Assembly (NCBI GenBank): GCA_017614185.1
Contig: JAGACI010000088.1
Location: 1 to 8,023 of the forward strand
DNA length: 8,023 bases
Source: Lachnospiraceae bacterium
GTDB taxonomy: Bacteria > Bacillota_A > Clostridia > Lachnospirales > Lachnospiraceae
Direction of reading: 5' to 3'
Position numbers and translations under genes: made by a program. The notes beneath the pieces were generated by a model. The model did no database searches. It was given only the letters and a program-made list of their open reading frames with translations, and was not told the DNA's origin. Shown here in pieces: positions 1-6,838 of this stretch. How positions within the stretch are numbered: position 1 is the stretch's first letter; each line of letters opens with the position of its first letter.

Positions 1-272
1 CTGACCTTGAGACGAGGATTGCCAGAAACGAAACTTCCTACAGAATGGAAAGAAAGCCTTCCAAGCGAAATGTAGAATGGAGCAGAAACAATCTTTTGGA
101 TGACGCTAAGAATCATAAGCTGAATCTTGATAAAGGCGAAACCTGGTTTGAAAATCATCTTAAGATTGACAATACAAATCTTGAACCTGATCAGGTTGCG
201 AATAAGGTAATCGAAGCTTTTGGATTAATACCAAATGACAAAGAAGAAGCAGAATATCGATTTGGCGTATAA
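1..272 (+). CDS. C-terminal fragment of a putative P-loop nucleotide kinase (5' end outside window)
   Basis: The reading frame is open from base 3 to the TAA at 270-272, giving 89 visible residues with no start in view. The Met codon at 45 is internal, because the frame continues upstream without a stop and reads ETRIARNETSYRMERKPSKR, an Arg-rich stretch that looks like the LID region of small P-loop kinases (shikimate/adenylate-kinase-like or AAA_33-type proteins). Near the C-terminus IDNTNLEPDQVANKVIEAFG resembles the closing strand and helix of that fold, where a conserved 'D-N/T' after a strand is followed by a helix that ends the domain. The Walker A loop would lie upstream and cannot be checked, so the substrate is unknown. 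The protein is soluble and charged, unlike the membrane proteins that follow. It faces the MFS gene tail to tail and shares a terminator with it, so it belongs to a different transcription unit. The family call rests on motif resemblance only. Confidence 0.55.
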   Translation, partial: DLETRIARNETSYRMERKPSKRNVEWSRNNLLDDAKNHKLNLDKGETWFENHLKIDNTNLEPDQVANKVIEAFGLIPNDKEEAEYRFGV

Positions 273-279
273 TGAAATT

Positions 280-301
280 GGGCCTCCCAAATGGGAGGCC
301 C
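280..301. terminator. Bidirectional intrinsic terminator between convergent genes
   Basis: A perfect 9-bp inverted repeat, GGGCCTCCC (280-288) and GGGAGGCCC (293-301), closes on an AAAT loop. On the plus strand the stem starts 7 nt after the kinase-like stop codon and is followed by a T-rich tail (302-319, TTCATATTTTGTTCTTTT). On the minus strand it lies 19 nt after the MFS stop codon and is followed by AATTTCATTATA. A GC-rich stem with A-rich upstream and T-rich downstream flanks on both sides fits a shared rho-independent terminator. The T-tract is better on the plus strand, so termination of the kinase-like transcript is probably the stronger of the two. Confidence 0.88.
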
Positions 302-320
302 TTCATATTTTGTTCTTTTA

Positions 321-1733
321 TTAATCTGCATCCAATGCCTCGAGGCCTTTAACATTATCGACCTTCTTGGCTTTGATATTCTTAACAAGGGAGGTAAATA
401 CCGCAAAGCTTAACAGTGTGAGGATACCCGAATAGATGGGAAGTGCTCTCCATGCACCGGTTCTTGTAAACACGAGGCCTAAAAGAATAGGTGTTACGGT
501 CTGAGCTGACATGCTTGCGGTGTAATAGTAACCGGTAAACTTTCCGATCTTCTTGGATGAGCAAAGCTCTACAACCATAGGGAATGAACAGTTATGAACA
601 AGTGCCATTCCGTATCCCTTTATAATCCACACTACATAAAGGATTGTGGGGAAACTGAACTCACCGTTTGCTCCGGTAACATTTCCTGTAGGTGCTGCGA
701 AGCACATAACAATCAAACCGATAAATGTAACTCCGAGGCCGATTGAAATTGTCCACTTACGGCCAATCTTGTCTGCAATATATCCTGCTGTCGCAAAACC
801 GATTACTGATGCGAGACCACCGATGATGGTCATAATCATTGTGGCGCTTGATACAGAGTTAAGATAGTAGATTACGTAGTTACCGATGTATGTTCCGATT
901 GCGTTATCGGACATGAACCATAAGAACTCTGCTCCAAGGATTGCAAGAAGCATTGTCTTGTTGGCTTTGGACATGGGCTTGTCATCATCAACAGGTGTTT
1001 CAATCGCTGCCAGTCTCTCGCCTTCTTCAAGTTCATCCTTCATCTCTTCTGCAATCTTGTTTTCCTTGATTGTAAAGAAAAGAACAAGTGCGGATATTAC
1101 CATAAGGATTGAAGCAATAATGAAAGGAAGCTCGATTGTCCAGACGTTTCTGGCTGCATCGCCTGCGTTAATGTAATCGGAAAGCTTAAGGAAGATTCCA
1201 AGTACTGTAGCAAAAGCTCCGCCAAGATATCCCATGATATTGATGATACCGTTTGCCTTAGCTCTCAAAGGCTTGGGAGTAATATCGGGCATCAATGCAA
1301 CAGCGGGGTTACGATACATCATCATGAACATCAAAACGATGGCCATCATGATAACCATTCCGGCAATGTTATTCTGATGGAAGAACAAAGGAACAAAGGG
1401 GAACGCTACTGCCGCTACGAATGTACCTGTTAAGATATAGGGCATTCTCTTTCCGATAGAAGTCTTAGTCTTATCCGAGAGATTACCAAATATTGGTAAA
1501 AGAATCAGTGCAGCCAGGTTATCACATGCCATGATAATTCCGACTAACCACTGAACGTTAAGAATCTTGCTTGCGTCGCCGGCTTTAAGTTCAGCCGAAG
1601 ACATTCCGTACATTCTTCTTGCAAAAATATCTGTTAAGAATGTAGGACACCATGAATCGTAAACCTGCCACAAAAGCAGGATTCCGAAGAAGGCGAAACC
1701 TATAAGAAATGTTCGCTTTAAATTGAGTTTCAT
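321..1733 (-). CDS. MFS sugar transporter, SLC45/GPH (glycoside-pentoside-hexuronide:cation symporter)-like
   Basis: This 470-residue polytopic membrane protein has the length and roughly 12-helix pattern of the major facilitator superfamily. The cytoplasmic loop between helices 2 and 3 carries GNLSDKTKTSIGKRMPYI (83-100), a form of the G-x-x-S-D-(R/K)-x-G-(R/K)-R motif seen in GPH and SLC45 proteins such as plant sucrose/H+ symporters. ALMPDITPKPLRAKANGI (146-163) after helix 4 is another hallmark of that group. ADKIGRKW (320-327) repeats the loop motif in the second half, as expected from the internal duplication. A charged, acidic central loop (about 223-258) separates the halves. The likely role is cation-coupled uptake of a sugar or glycoside across the cytoplasmic membrane; the substrate cannot be read from the sequence. 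The start is well supported by GGGAGGG 9 nt upstream of ATG. It lies downstream of the antiporter operon on the same strand, but probably has its own promoter. Confidence 0.85.
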   Translation of the reverse strand: MKLNLKRTFLIGFAFFGILLLWQVYDSWCPTFLTDIFARRMYGMSSAELKAGDASKILNVQWLVGIIMACDNLAALILLPIFGNLSDKTKTSIGKRMPYILTGTFVAAVAFPFVPLFFHQNNIAGMVIMMAIVLMFMMMYRNPAVALMPDITPKPLRAKANGIINIMGYLGGAFATVLGIFLKLSDYINAGDAARNVWTIELPFIIASILMVISALVLFFTIKENKIAEEMKDELEEGERLAAIETPVDDDKPMSKANKTMLLAILGAEFLWFMSDNAIGTYIGNYVIYYLNSVSSATMIMTIIGGLASVIGFATAGYIADKIGRKWTISIGLGVTFIGLIVMCFAAPTGNVTGANGEFSFPTILYVVWIIKGYGMALVHNCSFPMVVELCSSKKIGKFTGYYYTASMSAQTVTPILLGLVFTRTGAWRALPIYSGILTLLSFAVFTSLVKNIKAKKVDNVKGLEALDAD

Positions 1734-1794
1734 AAAAAATAACCCTCCCAGGATGATAATAGTCTTCCTAACTATTATACAAAACTTGGAGGGT
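1734..1794 (-). terminator. Terminator-like hairpin ending the antiporter operon, overlapping the MFS leader
   Basis: Read on the minus strand, ACCCTCC (1794-1788) pairs with GGAGGGT (1748-1742), followed by TATTTTTT (1741-1734) as a U-tract. One A-G mismatch and two further pairs extend the stem. Inside it a second hairpin, ATAATAGT (1778-1771) with ACTATTAT (1763-1756), closes on a 7-nt loop. The element begins 15 nt after the stop codon of the last antiporter gene, which is where an intrinsic terminator is expected. The outer stem is interrupted by internal loops, so efficiency may be moderate. Its 3' arm is also the MFS Shine-Dalgarno and its U-tract is the MFS spacer, leaving little room for separate evolution of the two functions. 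Pairing was done by eye, without energy calculation. Confidence 0.6.
1743..1749 (-). promoter_or_regulatory. Ribosome binding site of the MFS gene, embedded in a hairpin arm
   Basis: On the minus strand GGGAGGG precedes the MFS start codon by 9 nt (TTATTTTTT, then ATG). It is an excellent Shine-Dalgarno match and fixes the start at 1733. The same bases form the 3' arm of the stem described at 1734-1794, so this site is free or paired depending on where the transcript begins. Confidence 0.85.
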
Positions 1795-1802
1795 CATTTC
1801 TA
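1774..1802 (-). promoter_or_regulatory. Putative sigma-70/sigma-A promoter for the MFS gene
   Basis: The minus strand has a perfect TATAAT (1779-1774) preceded at 17 bp by TAGAAA (1802-1797), which matches four of six positions of TTGACA. Initiation about 7 nt past the -10 would fall near 1767 and give a leader of about 33 nt containing the complete Shine-Dalgarno. Such RNA would lack the 5' arms of both hairpins at 1742-1794. The -10 is strong and the -35 weak, so the call rests mainly on the -10, the 17-bp spacing and the position between two genes. Confidence 0.5.
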
Positions 1803-1809
1803 TTACTAA

Positions 1810-3864
1810 TTATCTAAACCAAAGCATATAAATCAGTGTGAATGCCAGACCTACGCAGAAGAATATAAGTCCGAATGAAAGGCTTCTTGTTATTACTACG
1901 CTTGCCTCATTGAGTTTTTCATACTCCATTGCAAGACGGTGAGTAAATGAGTTCTCGTAATCCTCGTCTTTTCCTGTGATTGCTTTTTTAAGTCCGTCAA
2001 GAAGTGAACCGGCTTTGTAGGTAAACGAGTTACCTTCGGTAATCTCGAAAGGAATGGGGCTCTCTTTAAGGATTGTCTTACGAAGAAGAATTACCGTTCC
2101 GTCTATTACTCTGTCCAAAAGCTTTGAAATTATCTCAAAGAGAATAACCAAAGACTTAAGCACAGGTCTGTAGAACGAATCCTCAAGGTCAAGCCACTTC
2201 GGCCAGAGGTTTACGTATGTTCCGTCTTTCTTTCTAAAGACAGTTCTTATGATTCCAAAGTACAGGCAGATACCGATTGCTATTGAAATCAGGCTTCCCG
2301 ACAGATTCTCCCATGAGAAGTAGGATACTCTTTCCCCGAATTCCATAAGGCCCATGAACGACTGGCCCATGTCTGCGATTTTGTCAAAGATGGCATTCGG
2401 GAATACGCCAAGTACTACAAATATTGAGGCAGCCAAACAAAGTAAAAATCTGTTTCCGACATTCATATACGGCTTCATGCCATCATACTTTGCCTGCAAT
2501 CCATCATCCGCATTCTTTTCCACAAACACGACAACAAATAACTTCGTCATATATGCGAATGTCATTCCTCCGCTTATTAAGAAAAGCCACTCTATAGCTT
2601 TCATTCCCGGATTGTAGGAAGCGGGAGATAAGTTCATGTATTCTACCATTGATTCATGAATCAGAGTCTTGCTTACATATCCCGAGAAAAGAGGAATACC
2701 TGATATTCCAAGTGCTGCACTTAAATATATTGCCTTAAGTATGGGCTTGTTTCTTCCAAAGCCTTTAATAATGTTGAAGTCAAGCTTGTGAATGTTCATG
2801 AATACCACGCCGGCAACAAGGAACAATACAAGTTTAAAGAGTGAATGGTTAACCATGTAAAGGAGAGTTCCCCTTACGGCCAGACCGTTCTCTTCTCCAA
2901 GCATACACTGCATTGCAACGCCTATAAGGATGAAACCTATCTGCGATACCGATGAGCATGCAAGTGTTCTCTTCATATCGATTGAGAAAACAGCAAGAAG
3001 TGCTCCGAGGAACATCGTTGCGCATCCAATGATTAGAACGAAGCCACCCCACTTAACATTTCCATAGAAAATTCTGCTGCTTACCACAAGCACACCAAAT
3101 ACTCCGACCTTTGTAAGCATACCTGAAAGAAGTGCGGATGCAGGTGCAGGTGCAACAGGGTGCGCCTTGGGAAGCCAGATGTGAAGAGGTACTGCTCCGG
3201 CTTTGGCTGCAAATCCCCAGAAGATACATATGCCTGCTGCCAGAAGTCTCTTATCATCCTGTAAGCTTTCACATACTGTTCTCAGTTCCTCTATGTTAAG
3301 TGTTCCCGTTACATTCCAAAGAAGCAAAAGACCCATCAGCATTACAAGTCCGCCGATAACCGCAACGGCAAGATAAGTCTCTGCTGCACGAAGTGCCTCT
3401 TTGCTCTCCTGTTGTGCTACCCAGACATAACTTGTAAGAGATGCCATCTCGAAGAAGATAAAAGTGGTACCAAGATCCGCTGAAAGGAACACTCCCATCG
3501 TTGCTCCGAGTGTCCAAAGGATGAACATATAATATCTGTTTCTGTTGTGATAAATCTTGTTGTACTCAACCGCAAAGAATGTGCAGACAAGCCACATAAA
3601 TGAAGCAATTGTTGTATACAAAGCTCTGAAGCCATCCATCATAAAGTGAAGCCTCAGTCCGCAGATATCCGGAAGCACAAGATCGAAAGGCTCCATTTTC
3701 CCTGAAACAAATCCTATGAAGAAATAAAGCATTTCAAGGAAGGTAGCCGCTGTAACTACAACTGCCACAACATTTCTTGCTTCCTTGCTTTTACGTCCAA
3801 TGGCGTATGTTACAAAAGCCATAATTATTGGGATAAGTATTGGTCCAAGTAAATGTGTACTCAT
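1810..3864 (-). CDS. NuoL/HyfB-like proton- (or Na+-) conducting membrane subunit with C-terminal extension
   Basis: At 684 residues this is the longest of the four complex I antiporter-like subunits here. The Proton_antipo_M core spans roughly residues 120-440 and carries E139 (IFFEM, TM5), K221 (FAAKAGAVPLHIWLPKAHP, TM7), K252 (SGMLTKVG, TM8), H340 and K344 (VNHSLFKL, TM11) and K399 (SGYVSKT, TM12), the expected half-channel residues. After about residue 520 comes an extension with one hydrophobic segment (522-540), a WPKWLDLEDSFYRP stretch (554-567), a long hydrophobic to amphipathic region (568-600), a charged segment (612-655) and a last membrane helix (661-682). This resembles the NuoL and hydrogenase HyfB/EchA C-terminus, where a lateral helix can brace the membrane arm; that role here is inference. 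ATG at 3864 is chosen over TTG at 3885 because GGGAGG lies 8 nt upstream and the previous stop is 1 nt away. It is the last gene of the operon, followed by a terminator-like hairpin. Confidence 0.88.
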   Translation of the reverse strand: MSTHLLGPILIPIIMAFVTYAIGRKSKEARNVVAVVVTAATFLEMLYFFIGFVSGKMEPFDLVLPDICGLRLHFMMDGFRALYTTIASFMWLVCTFFAVEYNKIYHNRNRYYMFILWTLGATMGVFLSADLGTTFIFFEMASLTSYVWVAQQESKEALRAAETYLAVAVIGGLVMLMGLLLLWNVTGTLNIEELRTVCESLQDDKRLLAAGICIFWGFAAKAGAVPLHIWLPKAHPVAPAPASALLSGMLTKVGVFGVLVVSSRIFYGNVKWGGFVLIIGCATMFLGALLAVFSIDMKRTLACSSVSQIGFILIGVAMQCMLGEENGLAVRGTLLYMVNHSLFKLVLFLVAGVVFMNIHKLDFNIIKGFGRNKPILKAIYLSAALGISGIPLFSGYVSKTLIHESMVEYMNLSPASYNPGMKAIEWLFLISGGMTFAYMTKLFVVVFVEKNADDGLQAKYDGMKPYMNVGNRFLLCLAASIFVVLGVFPNAIFDKIADMGQSFMGLMEFGERVSYFSWENLSGSLISIAIGICLYFGIIRTVFRKKDGTYVNLWPKWLDLEDSFYRPVLKSLVILFEIISKLLDRVIDGTVILLRKTILKESPIPFEITEGNSFTYKAGSLLDGLKKAITGKDEDYENSFTHRLAMEYEKLNEASVVITRSLSFGLIFFCVGLAFTLIYMLWFR

Positions 3865-3865
3865 A

Positions 3866-5341
3866 TCACATACCTCCCATCGCAACGTTTAAGATTATAT
3901 CTGTCAAAGGCTTGGAGTAAACTCCGAAAATGATGATGCAAACCGTAAATATGCAAAGGGGAAGAAGCATTCTGATTCCTGCTTCCTTAACTCCCGCATT
4001 AACGGAATCATCAAAATCCTTCCCGGGGAAAAACGCCCTTACAGAGATTGTCATTATATAAACAGCGGTAAGAATCGCCGAGATAAGCAATGCTCCGATT
4101 CCCACATAGGCGAGAACATTTTCACTTGCAACCGCGGCTTCGGCAAGATACCACTTGCTGACAAATCCGCAAAGTCCGGGAACTCCCATAAGTGCAAGTC
4201 CGGAGATTGTAAATACCGTAAAGGTCACAGGCATATGCTTACCGAGACCATTTAGCTCGAATACAAAGGTTCTTTCGGTTTTGGAGATAACCGCACCTGC
4301 ACAGAAGAATGAAGCAATCTTCATTACAGCATGGAAAACCATATGGCAAAGCGCACCAAAGAGTCCGAGAGGTGTCATTATGGTTACTCCAAAGAGGATA
4401 TATGATAGGTTACCTATTGTCGAATAAGCAAGTCTTCTCTTAAAGTGGGTCTCTTTAACGGCCCTGGCACTTCCGTAAATGATTGTGAATATCGCAATCG
4501 CCATAACCGTATACTGAGCCCAGGTTCCTCTTATGAAATCTGCTCCGAAACTATAGTATGTAATTCTCATGATGGCGAACGCACCACTCTTAACAACCGC
4601 TACGGCATGAAGAAGTGCGGTTACGGGTGTGGGTGCAACGCCGGCCTGAGGAAGCCATTTATTAAACGGGCATACGGCAGCTTTTACACCAAATCCTAGG
4701 AACGAGAGAACATAAACAAGTAAAAGGATGTTTCCTCTCTCTCCGATTTTATTAGGATCCAAGACTCCGCCATAGACGAAATCAAGTCCGTATCCGTAAA
4801 CCAGCACGAAGATAAATCCGATAAATCCGAATGCCGCTCCGCCAAGTGAATAGTAAAGGTATGTTCTTGACGCTAGTATTGCTTCTCTTGTAAGGGTATG
4901 AAGAACCAGAGGCACTGTAACAATGGTAAGCATCTCATAGAAAAGATACATGGTCATAAGGTTACCTGCCAAAGCAATACCCAAAGTTACGCCATAAGTT
5001 ATTGTATAGAAAAAGAAGAAGCTTCTCTCTCTTTCCTCTTTTTCCATGTATTCAAAGGAATAAAGAGTTGCAAGTGGCCAAAGCGCACTGATAAGTCCCG
5101 CAAATATCATTCCGAGACCATCCATTTTAAAAGCAAATACCAGATCACCGGTAAACTTTAAAACCTCAAGTGTTCCCGTGGGTTTATTTATAATCGTAAC
5201 CCACGCAAGGATTGATGTGATTACCACAACAGTCTCAATGAAAATGTTTCTTGCGGTGCGTTCCTTAAACGGAATTAATCCTGCGGCAAGTCCTCCGATA
5301 ATGGGAAGCAGTATTATTATCAATAATATCGATGTACTCAT
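3866..5341 (-). CDS. Complex I antiporter-like subunit (NuoL/NuoM/MrpA-type, Proton_antipo_M)
   Basis: This 491-residue, roughly 14-helix membrane protein is a standard-length antiporter-like subunit. The ion-path residues are present: E136 (LFYEMLTI, TM5), K220 (GFGVKAAVCPF, TM7), K251 (VVKSGAF, TM8), H337 and K341 (FHAVMKIA, TM11) and K396 (GFVSKWYLAEA, TM12). The loop after TM7, WLPQAGVAPTPVTALLHAVA (229-248), adds H245 and resembles the NuoL/MrpA form (PTPVSAL-H), unlike the HPVAPAPASALLSG form in both flanking paralogs. It should conduct H+ or Na+ within the membrane arm of a larger complex. It is most similar to the next gene upstream, sharing YLYYSLGGA, FIRGT, EFxxFFPG-type motifs and FYEM. 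GGGAGG 6 nt before ATG supports the start. The gap to the upstream gene is 15 nt, and the downstream gene begins 1 nt after its stop. Confidence 0.9.
   Translation of the reverse strand: MSTSILLIIILLPIIGGLAAGLIPFKERTARNIFIETVVVITSILAWVTIINKPTGTLEVLKFTGDLVFAFKMDGLGMIFAGLISALWPLATLYSFEYMEKEERERSFFFFYTITYGVTLGIALAGNLMTMYLFYEMLTIVTVPLVLHTLTREAILASRTYLYYSLGGAAFGFIGFIFVLVYGYGLDFVYGGVLDPNKIGERGNILLLVYVLSFLGFGVKAAVCPFNKWLPQAGVAPTPVTALLHAVAVVKSGAFAIMRITYYSFGADFIRGTWAQYTVMAIAIFTIIYGSARAVKETHFKRRLAYSTIGNLSYILFGVTIMTPLGLFGALCHMVFHAVMKIASFFCAGAVISKTERTFVFELNGLGKHMPVTFTVFTISGLALMGVPGLCGFVSKWYLAEAAVASENVLAYVGIGALLISAILTAVYIMTISVRAFFPGKDFDDSVNAGVKEAGIRMLLPLCIFTVCIIIFGVYSKPLTDIILNVAMGGM
3873..3878 (-). promoter_or_regulatory. 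Ribosome binding site inside the end of the upstream gene; decides the 3864 start
   Basis: On the minus strand ATGGGAGGTATGTGATATG ends one gene and begins the next. GGGAGG lies in the last Met-Gly-Gly-Met codons of the upstream antiporter gene, the TGA stop is at 3868-3866, and ATG follows after one base at 3864. The spacing of 8 nt is ideal. The TTG start at 3885 would sit upstream of this site, overlap the previous gene by 20 nt and have no comparable Shine-Dalgarno. The arrangement suggests translational coupling of the two subunits. Confidence 0.85.
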
Positions 5342-5356
5342 CTTCTACCTCCCTTT

Positions 5357-6820
5357 CTAAAATCCTGATACTGCCTGTTTAATCATCTCTGCAAGGGGCG
5401 AGGAGAAAAGTCCGACTCCAACGGCACCCGCTGTAAGAATAATTACAGGTATAAGCATGGTTAAGTCAGGCTCTTTCTTTTCGAGGGCATCATAGTTAAA
5501 GTCCTCTCCGGGGAAAAAGCCCTTTATCGTTATGGGTAACAGATATCCTGCGGTAAGAAGCGCACTGATAAGTAAAATCACAGGGCCAAGCCAGTAGAAA
5601 ACAGGAAGTTCGCTCTTAATGGCGCCCTCACATATATACCACTTGCTTGCAAGTCCTCCCGTCGGGGGAATGCCGATAAGCGTGATTGATAAAAGAGTGT
5701 AACACCAGATTAATACCGGCATCTCCTTACCGATTCCTCTAAGCTCATCAACCTTTGTCTTTCCGGTCTTATAAATGATTGCACCTGCTGTAAGGAAGAG
5801 TCCGCACTTGGTGAATGCATGCATAAGAACATGAAGCATCGAACCTTCAAAGGCTGTCTCATTAAGAAGTGAAAGTCCGAACATGATATATGAAATCTGG
5901 CTGACTGTCGAATAAGCCAGACGTTTCTTCAAAACTTTTTCCTTATAAGCCATTGTCGATCCAAGGAAAACTGTAACAAGGGACAGTATCATCCATGTGG
6001 TCTGGACATATGTGCCTCTTATAAACTCGGTTCCGAATATGTAAAAGATAACTCTTATTATTCCAAGGATTCCCGTTTTTACAATGATACCCGACAAAAC
6101 CGCAGATGCAGGTGCAGGTGCTACGGGGTGAGCCGATGTAAGCCATGCATGCATCGGGAACATTCCGGCTTTTACTCCGAATCCGATAATCATAAACAAA
6201 GCGCAAAGGAGTAAAAGTGAATCATGCCCTGCAGTATTGGTAAGTGTTCCGCCAAGCTTAAAAGTTATGCTGTCCGCATATTTGAATACAAAGTAGAAGC
6301 CAAAGAGCGCAAAGTAAGCACCGCCAAGTGAGTAGTACAGATACTTAAGGCCCGCCATTGTGGCTTCCTTCTTTCCTGTGTGAATAACAAGAGGGAAAGC
6401 TGTCAGTGTCATCATCTCATAGAACATGTAGAAGGTTACGAGATTTCCGGCAAAATCAAGACCAATCAGGACGCCTATTACTATCAGGTAGAATCCCTGA
6501 TATCTCTTCTCATTGTCCTCATGCTTCATGTATTCGAATGAAAAGATTCCCGCAAGAAGCCATATGATAACCATAAGGATTGCAAAGATTATTCCAAGTT
6601 TATCAATCTTAAAATAAACAGGAAGGTTATCTGTAATACTAAACAGCGTTACCTCGCTTCCGATTTTTCCTGTATTTATGAACACCAAAACACTCTCTAT
6701 GGCAAGAACTGCTGCCACAAAGAGATTCATCCGCATCTTTTCGGTCTTTTTTAAGATTTCCAATATAATACCCGCTACTATCGGAACGCAAACGGGAGCC
6801 AGTATAAAGGTTTCGTTCAT
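5357..6820 (-). CDS. Complex I antiporter-like subunit (NuoM/MrpD/MbhH-type, Proton_antipo_M)
   Basis: This 487-residue membrane protein is of typical length for a NuoM/MrpD-like subunit, with about 14 hydrophobic segments from residue 4 onward. The conserved pore residues are E135 (MFYEMMTL, TM5), K217 (GFGVKAGMFPMHAWL, TM7), K248 (GIIVKTG, TM8), H334 and K338 (LMHAFTKCG, TM11) and K393 (GGLASKWYICEGA, TM12). The TM7-TM8 loop carries SAHPVAPAPASAVLSG (229-244), a form seen in hydrogenase-linked and Mbh-like antiporter subunits. It aligns closely with the next gene downstream over FYEM, KYLYYSLGGA, TEFIRGT and KGFFPGEDF, so the two probably arose by tandem duplication. Its Shine-Dalgarno (AAAGGGA, 6828-6834) is weaker than those of the genes below it, which may lower its initiation. 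The gap to the upstream gene is 18 nt. It likely carries H+ or Na+ within a multi-subunit complex. Confidence 0.9.
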   Translation of the reverse strand: MNETFILAPVCVPIVAGIILEILKKTEKMRMNLFVAAVLAIESVLVFINTGKIGSEVTLFSITDNLPVYFKIDKLGIIFAILMVIIWLLAGIFSFEYMKHEDNEKRYQGFYLIVIGVLIGLDFAGNLVTFYMFYEMMTLTAFPLVIHTGKKEATMAGLKYLYYSLGGAYFALFGFYFVFKYADSITFKLGGTLTNTAGHDSLLLLCALFMIIGFGVKAGMFPMHAWLTSAHPVAPAPASAVLSGIIVKTGILGIIRVIFYIFGTEFIRGTYVQTTWMILSLVTVFLGSTMAYKEKVLKKRLAYSTVSQISYIMFGLSLLNETAFEGSMLHVLMHAFTKCGLFLTAGAIIYKTGKTKVDELRGIGKEMPVLIWCYTLLSITLIGIPPTGGLASKWYICEGAIKSELPVFYWLGPVILLISALLTAGYLLPITIKGFFPGEDFNYDALEKKEPDLTMLIPVIILTAGAVGVGLFSSPLAEMIKQAVSGF

Positions 6821-6838
6821 TTTGTCATCCCTTTCGCT

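Noticed and set aside
191..406. Minus-strand open frame of 71 codons crossing the bidirectional terminator
   Set aside because: It overlaps the ends of two real genes and a perfect terminator hairpin, and its peptide looks like no known family.
646..1176. Open frames on the plus strand inside the MFS gene (646-867 and 886-1176)
   Set aside because: They run antisense to a well-supported transporter, show no family motif and have no convincing ribosome binding site. They reflect the codon pattern of the hydrophobic gene on the other strand.
1734..1809. A riboswitch in the MFS leader
   Set aside because: The gap is only 76 bp and the structure is two nested simple stems; no known aptamer core could be recognised.
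2354..2617. Plus-strand open frame of 87 codons inside the terminal antiporter gene
   Set aside because: It is fully antisense to a gene with conserved catalytic residues in register and has no motif of its own.
4155..5360. Several plus-strand open frames (4155-4427, 4445-4699, 4898-5161, 5178-5360) opposite the 491-residue subunit
   Set aside because: They are antisense shadows of an intact coding sequence; composition is that of a reverse-complemented membrane protein and none has a recognisable domain.
3137..6121. 17-base repeat gatgcaggtgcaggtgc at 3137-3153 and 6105-6121 as a mobile or regulatory repeat
   Set aside because: Both copies encode the same conserved Ala/Pro-rich loop in paralogous genes, so protein homology explains them.
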